In this document: positions 1-9,061 of the stretch, in pieces
How positions within the stretch are numbered: the first letter of the stretch is position 1
How the letters are laid out: each line of letters begins with the position of its first letter
DNA from: Parafilimonas terrae
GTDB taxonomy: Bacteria > Bacteroidota > Bacteroidia > Chitinophagales > Chitinophagaceae
Length of the DNA: 64,000 nt
Assembly: GCF_900115755.1 (NCBI RefSeq)
Contig: NZ_FOXQ01000009.1
Span: 124,001-188,000 of the forward strand
Reading direction: 5' to 3'
Notes under the pieces: model-generated
Seen by the model: only the letters and a program-made list of their open reading frames with translations
The model's database searches: none
Told to the model about the DNA's origin: nothing
Program-made: the position numbers and the translations under genes

Positions 1-96
1 AAGTTTTTTCTCTTCGGCTGATAAGGATATTAACCAACAGGGAAATTCAGCAAGTTTCGGATTTTCTGCCACAGTATGCATTCCAATCTTTGCCAT
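1..96 (-). CDS. partial hypothetical protein (N-terminus only)
   Basis: An open frame reads leftward from an ATG at 96 off the edge of the window, giving 32 codons that begin MAKIGMHTVAENPKLAEFPC and continue without a stop. The composition is protein-like, but I do not recognise the family. Its start would lie only 21 bases from the divergent SDR start at 118, which is tight for two promoters, so either this start or the neighbour's could be wrong. A divergent regulator of the SDR gene is one possibility, but nothing visible proves it. Confidence 0.35.
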   Translation of the reverse strand, partial: MAKIGMHTVAENPKLAEFPCWLISLSAEEKKL

Positions 97-117
97 AGAA
101 TTTAAAAATGAAAAACA

Positions 118-870
118 ATGCAAAGATTTAAAGACAAATTCGCACTTATCACAGGAGGAACAAACGGAATGGGATTTGCCACCGCCCGGCAATTCATTAA
201 CGAAAACGGCAAAGTAATCATCACAGGGCGGAGCGCTGACACGGTAAACAAAGCCGTAGAGAAATTAGGGGCAAATGCTTTTGGTATTGTTTCAAATGCC
301 GCCAATATGAAACATATATTGCTTTTGCAGGAACAGGTAAAACAATATACAGACAATATTGATTTACTCTTTGCCAATGCCGGTTACGGAAAGTTTGCAC
401 CCATTGAACATGCTGATGAAACGCATTTTGACGAGTTGTTCAATATGTTAGTAAAAGGAACATTTTTTACCGTAAAGCAAATATTGCCATTAATGCACCG
501 GGGAAGCACTATCGTGTTAAACACTTCTGTTGTTACTGAAATGGGGATAACAAATTTCTCGGTGTATTCAGCCGCCAAATCAGCTGTGCAGTCATTTATT
601 AAAACCTTTGCGGCAGAGTTTGCAGAAAAAGGTATTCGTGTGAATGGCATCAGCCCGGGATACATTAAAACAAATGGGTTTAACAATACAGGTTTAAGTC
701 CTGCACAAATTGAGGATGTTGTTCAAAGCATTATCCCAGCTATACCATTCAAAAGGTTTGGCGAGCCTTCCGAAATTGCCAATGCAGTATTATTTCTTGC
801 TTCGCAGGAAGCCTCATACATACACGGAACAGAATTAACAGTGGATGCGGGGTTTTCAATTATCAGGTGA
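118..870 (+). CDS. short-chain dehydrogenase/reductase (SDR) family oxidoreductase
   Basis: A 250-residue classical SDR, close to the usual family length. The Rossmann nucleotide-binding motif TGGTNGMG is near residues 12-19 and the structural NAG motif is near residue 86. The catalytic Tyr and Lys lie in YSAAK near residue 150 after an upstream Ser, and SPGYIKT follows. The basic residue in TGR after the second beta strand hints at NADP(H), but that is inference. The C-terminus (HGTELTVDAGF) is typical of the FabG-like subgroup. The protein has no signal peptide, so it is cytoplasmic. The substrate cannot be told from sequence. The gene stands alone on this strand with no operon partner. Confidence 0.9.
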   Translation: MQRFKDKFALITGGTNGMGFATARQFINENGKVIITGRSADTVNKAVEKLGANAFGIVSNAANMKHILLLQEQVKQYTDNIDLLFANAGYGKFAPIEHADETHFDELFNMLVKGTFFTVKQILPLMHRGSTIVLNTSVVTEMGITNFSVYSAAKSAVQSFIKTFAAEFAEKGIRVNGISPGYIKTNGFNNTGLSPAQIEDVVQSIIPAIPFKRFGEPSEIANAVLFLASQEASYIHGTELTVDAGFSIIR

Positions 871-930
871 TAGGTAGTATAAAGCCGCACAAAAAATTTA
901 CCATGCAGGCTAACCGCAGCGAAGTGTTGC

Positions 931-1008
931 AACCTATCAACAAACAAAAAAGCCTCACATTACTGTAAGGCTTCTAAAGTTGCAAGGGGAAGGATCGAAC
1001 TTCCGTCC
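931..1008. repeat. direct repeat copy 1 (tRNA-fMet 3' part plus terminator)
   Basis: These 78 bases recur at 1319-1396 with only three differences (positions 962, 984 and 1006). The repeat covers the tRNA's Rho-independent terminator and the acceptor/T-arm side of tRNA-fMet. The two copies bracket the GIY-YIG gene. A perfect 12-base GC palindrome (1007-1018) marks the point where similarity to the tRNA breaks. Confidence 0.9.
946..973 (-). terminator. duplicated tRNA terminator, now behind the GIY-YIG gene
   Basis: Second copy of the hairpin at 1334-1361. On the minus strand a 10-bp stem with a short loop is followed by a run of six T. It lies downstream of the GIY-YIG gene and the tRNA fragment, so it would end that transcript. 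Confidence 0.75.
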
Positions 1009-1028
1009 GCCGCGGCGGATATGAGCCC
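980..1028 (-). pseudogene. truncated tRNA-fMet remnant
   Basis: This is the counterpart of the 3' half of the intact tRNA at 1368-1439. It keeps the T arm, the 3' acceptor strand with an altered base, and the bases around the CAT anticodon. The variable-loop region is replaced by the palindrome CCGCCGCGGCGG, and the 5' half is missing. It cannot fold as a tRNA. It sits ten bases beyond the stop codon of the GIY-YIG gene. Confidence 0.75.
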
Positions 1029-1039
1029 TCACTCAATTA

Positions 1040-1297
1040 TTATAATTGCAAGTTTGCAATAAGCTCATTCCAAATCCATTCCCTGCCTTTACCTGTCTTT
1101 AATTCTTTTTCACGTAAAAGCGCTTCCTGTTTCGTATTGAAAACTTCAGTGTGAATTATCTGCCAGGGCCGGTATTTTATTGCCCACCCCTTGTTGCCAA
1201 GCTGATTATGAGATAAAAACCTTGCAGCAATATTTGTTGTAAAACCTATATATATTTTATTGTGCGGCAAAGAATATAAAATATATATCGTGTACAT
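1040..1297 (-). CDS. GIY-YIG domain nuclease, single-domain
   Basis: An 85-residue protein that is nearly all one GIY-YIG catalytic domain. The two strands read YILYS and KIYIGFT (residues 5-19), followed by an Arg-containing helix (IAARFLSHN), and a late Glu (ALLREKELK) supplies the metal-binding acid. This small class, related to YhbQ/UPF0213, is common in Bacteroidota. Its biological role is not settled; DNA cleavage or mobility is suggested by the fold. It lies between an intact tRNA-fMet and a truncated copy of it, on the same strand, so it looks like a gene carried by an insertion or duplication at the tRNA. There is no signal peptide. Confidence 0.85.
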   Translation of the reverse strand: MYTIYILYSLPHNKIYIGFTTNIAARFLSHNQLGNKGWAIKYRPWQIIHTEVFNTKQEALLREKELKTGKGREWIWNELIANLQL

Positions 1298-1333
1298 GAA
1301 TTGGGTTTATTTAAAGGTAACCTATCAACAAAC

Positions 1334-1361
1334 AAAAAAGCCTCACATTGCTGTAAGGCTT
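1334..1361 (-). terminator. Rho-independent terminator of tRNA-fMet
   Basis: Immediately after the tRNA on the minus strand, a 10-bp stem (AAGCCTTACA paired with TGTGAGGCTT) with a four-base loop runs into six T residues. Confidence 0.85.
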
Positions 1362-1367
1362 CTAAAG

Positions 1368-1439
<72 letters not shown>

Positions 1440-1528
1440 ATATATAAGTTTAATTAAATCTAAGAACTTGTAAATCGGGGTGCAAATATAAGGCGGTATT
1501 GCTACCGGGCAAAACTTTATTTAAGATA

Positions 1529-2359
1529 TTAGCTTTTCTTTTTTACAGTTGATCCGCCGCTTACGTCAAGATTGGTAATATTAGCCGCGCCGGAATAACG
1601 GATACTGCTGCCGCCGCTTGCTGTGGCTTGTATTGCTTTATTTACATTGATACTTGCAGATGATGCCCCCGTTGCTTCAATCCTGCAATTTTCAGCCGTT
1701 AAATCACCTCCTTTAAAATTGCTGGCGCCGCTTGCATCCACTATAAGATCAGTTGCAGTGCCATTAATATCAGTAACGGAAGCGCCGCTCATATCCAAAC
1801 TTGTTTTGCCGCTGTTTATTGTACCTTTAAAATTACTGGCGCCGGTTTGAGAAAGATCAAACGAAGCTGCTGTAAAATTCGCTTTTGCATTGGATGCACC
1901 ACTCAGTTCAAATTTTATATTGTTACCTTTTATTGTTCCGTATAAATTACTGGCGCCGGAAAGTTCCAGTTTTAAATCATCTACTTTAACAGGATCGGTT
2001 ATTTCCACATTGCAGGCGCCGCTCACATTCAGCGATTCAAGCGTGGTAAAAGTTATGTAAGCTTTTAAATGTTTATTGCTCCAGTTCCAGCCATTCCAGG
2101 CGCCATTCTGCACAAAAATTCTAAGCACGCCATTTCTTACTTCTGTTTTTATTTTACCTATCGCATCCGGGTCGGTTGAGCTTACAGCAACACCCTGTGT
2201 GCTGCCTTGCGAGAGATATAAATTGATAGCGCTTGAAATATCAATCTTTGTAAAATTGCCTACATTCCTAACCTGCGCATTTGCATCGCGAACCACATTT
2301 TGCGCATTTAAAGTAAAGCCTGTTGCAACAAGGAGCAGGCAAAAAAATATCTTTTGCAT
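1529..2359 (-). CDS. secreted GIN-domain (DUF2807) protein
   Basis: 276 residues starting with a signal peptide (MQKIFFCLLLVATGFTLNAQ). The rest is a repetitive beta-helix rich in SGASN-type turns (LSGASNLYG, SGASNAK, TGASNFKG, SGASVTD), the pattern of the 'putative auto-transporter adhesin, head GIN' domain. It is probably exported to the periplasm or surface. The family is abundant in Bacteroidota but its function is not established. The C-terminus ends in a Lys-rich tail (VKKKS) with no visible type IX sorting domain. It is transcribed alone, toward tRNA-fMet. Confidence 0.85.
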   Translation of the reverse strand: MQKIFFCLLLVATGFTLNAQNVVRDANAQVRNVGNFTKIDISSAINLYLSQGSTQGVAVSSTDPDAIGKIKTEVRNGVLRIFVQNGAWNGWNWSNKHLKAYITFTTLESLNVSGACNVEITDPVKVDDLKLELSGASNLYGTIKGNNIKFELSGASNAKANFTAASFDLSQTGASNFKGTINSGKTSLDMSGASVTDINGTATDLIVDASGASNFKGGDLTAENCRIEATGASSASINVNKAIQATASGGSSIRYSGAANITNLDVSGGSTVKKKS

Positions 2360-2473
2360 GATTTGGTTTTTGAATGAAACGAATATCCCGCAAAAAGGTT
2401 ACATGCCAATTAAAATTTCTGCTATAATTTCGCGGCTCGAACCTAAAAGGTTTTTACAACCTGAAGGTTAATA

Positions 2474-2552
2474 AATCCCGGGGTGCTTTGCACAAGCAAG
2501 GCTGAGATTACACCCGTTGAACCTGAACAGGGTAATACCTGCGAAGGGAAGG
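2474..2552 (+). promoter_or_regulatory. TPP (THI-box) riboswitch
   Basis: The conserved thiamin-pyrophosphate aptamer is readable in order: CGGGGTGC (2480-2486 region), GGCTGAGAT (2500-2508), ACACCCGTTGAACCTGA (2510-2525), GGGTAATACCTGCG (2530-2543) and the closing AGGGAA (2545-2550). It lies 75 bases ahead of the TonB receptor start. Downstream, TGTTCCCA (2594-2601) can pair either with GGGAA of the aptamer's closing strand or with TGGGAACA inside the coding region (2640-2647), so a translation- or transcription-level switch is plausible. Confidence 0.93.
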
Positions 2553-2626
2553 TGAGCTTCACTTACAGCTGCACGTCCTATAGCATTATTCCTTGTTCCC
2601 ATTTGTGAAATTAAATTTTGAAGAAA

Positions 2627-4981
2627 ATGAAAAAAATTTTGGGAACAGTTGCATTCTTAAACATCCTTTTTGCAACATCGGCGCAAAACATCAGCGGCAC
2701 AGTGACCGATAAAAACAACAGCCCGCTAAATGGCTCAACAGTTATCGTCAGTACAAAAAATTTCAGGCAATCCAGGCTTACGAACGAAAGCGGTTCATTC
2801 AATTTTTCAAACCTGGATCCTTCTTTAAAATATAAACTGGTTATTGAATATGTGGGCAAACAAACATTTGATACAATTACTACGGCACAGCAAAATACAA
2901 TGTTGAATATTATACTTGATGAAGCTGCCGCCTATCTTGAACCGCTTGAAGTACGCGCTGTGCGTGCATCAGACAAAGCGCCGTTCACCAAAACCAATAT
3001 TTCGAAAGATGAAATAGCTAAAATTAATCTCGGGCAGGACTTGCCATTTATACTCAATCAAACGCCATCGGTAACCACCACAACCGATGCAGGCAATGGC
3101 GTTGGCTACACAGGCATCCGCATACGCGGAACAGATGCAACAAGAATAAACGTAACGCTAAACGGCATTCCTTTTAATGATGCGGAAAGCCTTGGTTCCT
3201 TCTTTGTTGACCTGCCTGATTTTGTTTCATCTGCTAATTCCATACAAATACAACGCGGCGTTGGCACTTCTACCAATGGTTCGGGCGCTTTTGGCGGAAC
3301 AATTAATATCAGTACAAACGAGGTGAACAAAAAAGCTTATGCAGAATCGGACAACAGCTTTGGTTCATTCAACACCTGGAAAAATACCATACGGCTGGGC
3401 AGCGGTTTGCTGGGCAATCATTTTACGCTGGATGCAAGGCTTAGCCGCATTACAAGCGATGGTTATATTAACAGGGCAAGCAGCAAGCTTACTTCTTTTT
3501 ATACATCTGCCGCATATATTGGTAATAAAAATTCTTTACGGCTTAATATTTTTTCGGGCAAAGAAAAAACATACCAGGCATGGAATGGCGTACCGCAGGA
3601 TAGTTTAAAAACCAACAGGCGGTATAATTCTGCAGGCACGGAAAAACCGGGATCGCCTTACAATAATGAAACAGATAATTATACGCAAAAACATTACCAG
3701 TTGTTTTACGATCATTCTTTCAGCAGCAAACTAAAATTCAATACAGCGTTTTTTCTTGTAAGGGGCAAAGGTTATTATGAAGAATACAAAGCAGGTGAAA
3801 ACCTTGGCGATTATGGATTAAGCGATACAGTTGTTACCGATCTTATAAGGCAGCGCTGGCTGGATAATTATTTTTACGGGCAGATACTCTCACTTCAATA
3901 TAAAACCCAAAATGATGAACTAACCATTGGCGGAAGCTGGAATATATATGATGGAAAACATTATGGTAAAATAACCTGGAGTGAAGCAAAAGTTCCAAAC
4001 GATTATAGATATTATAATTTACCCGCTAGAAAAACAGATGAGAATATTTATGTGAAATGGATGCACAGCATCAACACAAAATGGAACACGTTTGCTGATG
4101 TGCAATATCGTTACGTAATGCACAACATGCAAGGATTTGAAGACAACCATAATTTATTCATAAAAAGAAAATTCAACTTTATCAATCCCAAAGCAGGCAT
4201 TAATTATAGCTATAACGGATGGAATGCTTACCTGAGCTATGCATTAGCACATAAAGAACCTAACCGCGATGATTTTGAAGCAAGCCTGCAGCAGCAGCCA
4301 ACAGCTGAAACACTGCATGATTTTGAAGCAGCCATAGAACGCAAAAAAAATAAATACAATCTCTCTGCAACGTTTTATTATATGCTGTATAAAAACCAGC
4401 TTGTGCAAACCGGGCAGATAAATGATGTGGGGAGTTATACAAGAATAAATGTGCCCAACAGCTATCGTGCAGGTGTTGAATTGCAGGGCGGCGTTGCCAT
4501 TAATTCATGGTTAAATGCAGGCGGCAATATTACTTTCAGCAGTAATAAAATAAAACGCTTCACGGAATATATTGATGACTGGGACAATGGCGGGCAAAAA
4601 GCAGTTGAACATTCCAATACAAACATATCCTTCTCTCCCAACACTATTGCGGCAGCAACTGTAACATTTATTCCTTTAAAGAATATGCAACTGAATTTTG
4701 TGAGCAAATATGTTGGCAAACAATACATGGATAATGCCCAAAATGAAAACCGCAAGCTCAATGATTATTTTACGGAAGACTTTCGTTTGAATTATACTTT
4801 GTATAAAAGGTTATTTAATCAAATTGATTTTATAGTTGCCGTAAATAACATTTTCAATAAACTGTATGAGCCAAATGGCTATACCTATCCTTATATGTAT
4901 GATGGCGGCTTAATAAACGACAATTATTATTACCCGGCGGCAGGCACGAATTTTATGATTGGATTGAACATTAAACTGTAA
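2627..4981 (+). CDS. TonB-dependent receptor under TPP riboswitch (probable thiamin or precursor uptake)
   Basis: About 784 residues. I place the start at the ATG at 2627 rather than an in-frame TTG at 2618, because the ATG gives a clean signal peptide (MKKILGTVAFLNILFATSAQ). A carboxypeptidase-regulatory-like domain follows (ISGTVTDKNNSPLNGSTVIV, residues 21-100), then the plug domain (INLGQDLPFILNQTPSV... IRIRGTDATRINVTLNGIP... RGVGTSTNGSGAFGGTINI). The remainder is the 22-strand beta barrel ending in an aromatic-poor IGLNIKL strand. The preceding TPP riboswitch points to thiamin, its phosphates or a moiety as substrate; such TPP-controlled receptors are known in Bacteroidota. No pnuT-type permease or thiamin kinase follows here, unlike the classical arrangement, so the inner-membrane partner must lie elsewhere. 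Confidence 0.9.
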   Translation: MKKILGTVAFLNILFATSAQNISGTVTDKNNSPLNGSTVIVSTKNFRQSRLTNESGSFNFSNLDPSLKYKLVIEYVGKQTFDTITTAQQNTMLNIILDEAAAYLEPLEVRAVRASDKAPFTKTNISKDEIAKINLGQDLPFILNQTPSVTTTTDAGNGVGYTGIRIRGTDATRINVTLNGIPFNDAESLGSFFVDLPDFVSSANSIQIQRGVGTSTNGSGAFGGTINISTNEVNKKAYAESDNSFGSFNTWKNTIRLGSGLLGNHFTLDARLSRITSDGYINRASSKLTSFYTSAAYIGNKNSLRLNIFSGKEKTYQAWNGVPQDSLKTNRRYNSAGTEKPGSPYNNETDNYTQKHYQLFYDHSFSSKLKFNTAFFLVRGKGYYEEYKAGENLGDYGLSDTVVTDLIRQRWLDNYFYGQILSLQYKTQNDELTIGGSWNIYDGKHYGKITWSEAKVPNDYRYYNLPARKTDENIYVKWMHSINTKWNTFADVQYRYVMHNMQGFEDNHNLFIKRKFNFINPKAGINYSYNGWNAYLSYALAHKEPNRDDFEASLQQQPTAETLHDFEAAIERKKNKYNLSATFYYMLYKNQLVQTGQINDVGSYTRINVPNSYRAGVELQGGVAINSWLNAGGNITFSSNKIKRFTEYIDDWDNGGQKAVEHSNTNISFSPNTIAAATVTFIPLKNMQLNFVSKYVGKQYMDNAQNENRKLNDYFTEDFRLNYTLYKRLFNQIDFIVAVNNIFNKLYEPNGYTYPYMYDGGLINDNYYYPAAGTNFMIGLNIKL

Positions 4982-4992
4982 TATTTTTTGCT

Positions 4993-7900
4993 TTACTGCT
5001 GGTGCACCGGCGCCAGCAGTATAAGCGATACGCCTTTATCGGTTTGAATATCAAGTTCAGCATTTAAAACACCGGCGCGTTCATGTATTTGCTGTATGGT
5101 TTGTTCTGCGTCTGTATTTTTAAATGAAGTTGTAGCGTTATAAATTTTTAGCAGGATTTTCCTGTTGTGATAATCAATGTTAATCAATGTTGGAGCAGTG
5201 CTGTTCCCGGCTTCTGCTATACAGCGCAAAATGTTTTTAAATATCAGGAAAATTTCATGTCGCAGCTTCATATCTGTTTTTAATAAACGAACGGTTTCAT
5301 CCACTCCCATTTGTATCTGTACGGGATAAGTATTTTGCAAAGCCTCCGCATATTCTTTCATGCGCAGGATTGTTTTTTCCATGCTGTCATTCTCCGGGTT
5401 TAAAGTCCACATCATATCATTCATGCCATCAATCATGCTGCGGCTTTTGGTATTTATCTGCTCAATAAAATCTTTCGACATATCAAGGTCTTTATCGGCT
5501 TTAATCCTGGCCATTTCACTCAGCAGGCTTATATGGTTCAATGTTGTATTTACATCGTTGTGCAGGTTCCTGGCTATTTGCGTGCGCACTTTTTGCAAAG
5601 CCTGTATTTTTTTTATCCGCTCTTTATCAATCCAGTAAAACACAGCAAAAACCAGCAGTATTATCAACCCAAAAAACCACCAGCTAAGCCAAAAAGGAGG
5701 AACTACTTTTATGTGAAGTTCTGTAGTAGCAGTTTCCCTGCCTTCAGTGTTTTCCGCTTTTACTTTAAAAGTATAATTGCCTGCAGGCAGATAATTATAA
5801 ACCGCTTCATTAAGTGAAGAAGCAGGATGATAAGCTTTGTCGATGCCTTCAAGCATATAATAATAATTCAGCTTGTTTTGAGGCGTAAAATTCAGGGCGC
5901 TGAACTCAATGGAGAAAAAAGTATTATTGTATTGAAGCGTGATTGCATGCAGGCTGTTTAAAGAATCGATTGATAAATACCGGTTCCCGGTCTTAAAATT
6001 TGTTATCAATACTTTATCCGGCAGGTGCGCAGAAACCACGGAAAGCGGGTTGAAAACAACAAAATTTTTATCGGTTAAAAAAAGAAGCCTTCCATCTTTC
6101 AATTTATAATCTCCTGCCGGCACAAAAAGATCATACGTAATACCATCCTTTCTGTCGAAAGTGGAAAATATTTTTTTAGAAAGATTGAACCTGCATAACT
6201 GGTTAGCCATTCCAAGCCACAAGATGCCTTTATCATCAGCTTCTATGCTTACAACCGTATTGGAGGGCAAGCCGGTTTCTGTGCTGATGTGCGTTATTTT
6301 ATTGGTGTTCAGGTTAAGTATATCCAATGCGTCATTAGCTATCAGTAACAGGCTGTCATTAAAGGCATATATATCATTTACATTATTAGACCACAACCCC
6401 TCGTTGTTTAAATTATTTTTAGAATAATGAAACAATAACTTGTTGGTTGTAGCATCATATTTACTAAGCCCGCCATTTAAATAACCCACCCAAATGGCGC
6501 CATTTTTACCTGTGTACATTTTCTGGATATAATATCCTTTCCTGCCGTCAATAATTTCATATCCTTTATGAAAATCCCCGTTGGCTGCACCCATATTCCA
6601 TTTAACAATACTACCGCTTTGCAGCCCGAACCAAAGATTGCCAAATTTATCTTCAGCAACTTTTCTTATCGTGCTTCCACTAAAAGCTTTTTCATTCAGC
6701 ATTTCAAACTTTTTCTTTTCAGCATCGTATATACCCAATCCGCCACCCTGGAAACCCATCCATATTAAACCGGTTTTGCTGTGTTCATGCAGGCACCACA
6801 TCATATAATTGCGGGTGAGTTCCTGCAAACCCTGCGGCATTGATATTGGATTGAAATTATTATCGTAATAATACAATCCGTTACCCCATGTGCTTATAAG
6901 AATGTTACCATTTTTTAACTCGCAGGCTTCTGATACAGGAGCTTCATGCGGTTGTGCATCTGTGGGGCGCTGCACTTTATGAACATCAAAAACCTGCATA
7001 TCAGGATTAAATATAAATACGCCATTATCGGTTGCAATCCATATATTATGCTGCCGGTCTTCCATCATTTTATAAACATGATCGAAGGTTATACTTTGAT
7101 CGCCGGTATATGCATTTTGTATAAGCTGGAAAGGCGCCTGTTTATTGCCTGTATATTCTGCAATAAAACTTCGCCCGTAAAACCATTTGCGGCCATTTTG
7201 CTGAAACAGGTTTCCTCCTATTTCAGTATAACCAAAACTGAATTGCCGGTTTATGCTGTATGTTTCTTTCGCACCTGTTTTTAAACTCTGTTTATGTATA
7301 AATGGCGCCCATGACACCAATGGCCAGCTATTGTACCATAATGTATCATTAACATTGGCAAAAAAACCGGCTCCCGCTGTATCATTCTTTACAGCATGTA
7401 TATAAATATTATTATCGGGGTTATGGCCCCTGTAATTGAGGTTGCCGGTTTTAAGATTATAAACAATTATTCCGCCATCAATGGATATCCAGAATTCAGT
7501 TTCATTTATGTTAGTTATTCCATACAGCCGTTTGTTTTCAGGTGTTTTAAAAGATATGGTTCGTTTAAATTTTTTCAATGCAGGATCATACAGGAAAAAG
7601 CCAACATTCCTGGCATGCAGAACCATATAGCCGTTATAAGCATTTCCATAAAAAGTAATATTATATGGATTTGAAGGGTCTTCATCTTCTACAGGCACAG
7701 CAGTAAATAAAAAAGTATGCGGGTTAAAGAAACCAATCTTGTTGCCGGTATATAACCAAAGGTTCCCATCTTTATCTATGTTTAGCTGCGGCACAAAATC
7801 TGAAGGTATTGAATGTGGATTTGTGCTCGAATGCCTGAATGTAATAAACCGCTTGCCATCAAAGCGCTGCAGGCCGTCAATAGTGGCCATCCAGATGTAA

Positions 7901-8049
7901 CCCTGTTTATCCTGCACTATACTGTAAACGGTATTTGACACAAGGCCGTTAGCTGTACTGTAATGCGTAAAAGCATACTGCTTCGCCTGCTGCGAAAACG
8001 CAGGCAATAAAAAGAAGAGCCATAAAAGCAACAGTAAACAGCGGCGCAT
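4993..8049 (-). CDS. propeller/Y_Y_Y sensor with a degenerate histidine-kinase domain
   Basis: 1018 residues. A signal peptide (to about residue 20) is followed by repeated two-component-regulator beta-propeller blades (DKQGYIWMATIDGLQRF, DRQHNIWIATDNGVFIF, DKFGNLWFGLQSG) up to about residue 690. Next come a Y_Y_Y domain (LNYYYMLEGID... YTFKVKAENTEG), one membrane helix (about 775-795) and a HisKA_3-like segment. The phospho-acceptor His (about residue 830) is present in ARNLHNDVN, but the usual acidic residue after it is Asn. The ATPase part lacks the N-box Asn (FKNILRC where FKEALNN is normal) and has no DxGxG box (IYNATTSF instead). It is probably unable to hydrolyse ATP conventionally. 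No response regulator is adjacent. It converges with the TonB receptor gene. Confidence 0.85.
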   Translation of the reverse strand: MRRCLLLLLWLFFLLPAFSQQAKQYAFTHYSTANGLVSNTVYSIVQDKQGYIWMATIDGLQRFDGKRFITFRHSSTNPHSIPSDFVPQLNIDKDGNLWLYTGNKIGFFNPHTFLFTAVPVEDEDPSNPYNITFYGNAYNGYMVLHARNVGFFLYDPALKKFKRTISFKTPENKRLYGITNINETEFWISIDGGIIVYNLKTGNLNYRGHNPDNNIYIHAVKNDTAGAGFFANVNDTLWYNSWPLVSWAPFIHKQSLKTGAKETYSINRQFSFGYTEIGGNLFQQNGRKWFYGRSFIAEYTGNKQAPFQLIQNAYTGDQSITFDHVYKMMEDRQHNIWIATDNGVFIFNPDMQVFDVHKVQRPTDAQPHEAPVSEACELKNGNILISTWGNGLYYYDNNFNPISMPQGLQELTRNYMMWCLHEHSKTGLIWMGFQGGGLGIYDAEKKKFEMLNEKAFSGSTIRKVAEDKFGNLWFGLQSGSIVKWNMGAANGDFHKGYEIIDGRKGYYIQKMYTGKNGAIWVGYLNGGLSKYDATTNKLLFHYSKNNLNNEGLWSNNVNDIYAFNDSLLLIANDALDILNLNTNKITHISTETGLPSNTVVSIEADDKGILWLGMANQLCRFNLSKKIFSTFDRKDGITYDLFVPAGDYKLKDGRLLFLTDKNFVVFNPLSVVSAHLPDKVLITNFKTGNRYLSIDSLNSLHAITLQYNNTFFSIEFSALNFTPQNKLNYYYMLEGIDKAYHPASSLNEAVYNYLPAGNYTFKVKAENTEGRETATTELHIKVVPPFWLSWWFFGLIILLVFAVFYWIDKERIKKIQALQKVRTQIARNLHNDVNTTLNHISLLSEMARIKADKDLDMSKDFIEQINTKSRSMIDGMNDMMWTLNPENDSMEKTILRMKEYAEALQNTYPVQIQMGVDETVRLLKTDMKLRHEIFLIFKNILRCIAEAGNSTAPTLINIDYHNRKILLKIYNATTSFKNTDAEQTIQQIHERAGVLNAELDIQTDKGVSLILLAPVHQQ

Positions 8050-8284
8050 GAATAAATTTGGTACTCAAATATAAAAATCAATAGCACGATTATGCCTATA
8101 ACTTTCCAGGCAATTACATAACCTGCATAATTTAATGTATGAATTGTTTTTATGAAGGATGAATTGTACGATTAAGGAATTATTTGAATTGATAAAAAAT
8201 GCTTACCGGGCTGGCGGTTTAATGATAAGCTATAATTATTTATCGCATGCAGCAACTCCATAATTCTGACTACATTTATGGCGC

Positions 8285-8986
8285 ATGAACCTTCCATATT
8301 TTTACGAAGAAAACATTCAGCAACTTGTGCATGTTTTAAGTGAAGAAACCAGCAAACACTGCGTGCAGGTGCTGCGCATGAAAGCAGGCGAAGAATTACA
8401 GCTCACCGATGGAAAAGGGAGTTTGTTTACAGCAACAATTATTAATGCTGATAAGAAACATTGTGGAGTAAAGATGGAAGCTGCAAGCCTCAAGCTGCAA
8501 GCTGCAGGTAATGTTTCAATAGCCATATCATTGCTGAAAAACCCATCGCGTTTTGAATGGTTTTTAGAGAAAGCAACGGAAATAGGCGTTAGTGAAATCA
8601 TCCCGCTTATTTGTGAGCATACAGAAAAAGAACATTTTCGTTTTGACAGGATGCATAATATTCTTATCTCAGCTATGCTGCAAAGCCGGCAAACATGGCT
8701 GCCGCATTTACATCAGCCTAAAAAATTCAATGCATTTATTAATGAAGGTTTTGATGGCATAAAGCTGATTGCACATTGTGTGGAAGAAGAAAAAAAAACA
8801 GTTACTCAAATAACTGCAGCTTCTAAAAACAAATTAATACTGATTGGCCCCGAAGGCGATTTTTCTGCCACAGAAATCAGCAATGCACTGGAAAAAAATT
8901 TCATTCCTGTAACGCTTGGCAATACAAGATTACGCACAGAAACTGCCGGTGTTGTTGCTGCTGCGTTACTGGTTAATATGGGTTGA
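8285..8986 (+). CDS. rsmE: 16S rRNA (uracil-1498-N3)-methyltransferase
   Basis: 233 residues, the usual RsmE length. An N-terminal PUA-like domain (HVLSEETSKHCVQVLRMKAG) precedes the SPOUT methyltransferase domain. Family signatures are LLKNPSRFEWFLEKATEIGV (residues 79-98), PLICEHTEK, the SAM-knot IGPEGDFSATEI (about 178) and LGNTRLRTETAGVVAA (about 205-222). The enzyme methylates U1498 of 16S rRNA in the assembled small subunit, using SAM. It is a stand-alone gene transcribed divergently from the propeller sensor, with about 235 bases between them. Confidence 0.96.
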   Translation: MNLPYFYEENIQQLVHVLSEETSKHCVQVLRMKAGEELQLTDGKGSLFTATIINADKKHCGVKMEAASLKLQAAGNVSIAISLLKNPSRFEWFLEKATEIGVSEIIPLICEHTEKEHFRFDRMHNILISAMLQSRQTWLPHLHQPKKFNAFINEGFDGIKLIAHCVEEEKKTVTQITAASKNKLILIGPEGDFSATEISNALEKNFIPVTLGNTRLRTETAGVVAAALLVNMG

Positions 8987-9061
8987 TCTTACACTTCACT
9001 CATCAAATAACTGCAATGCCTATTTTGTAAATCCTTACTTTACGCGTTTAAAATTTTTCCT

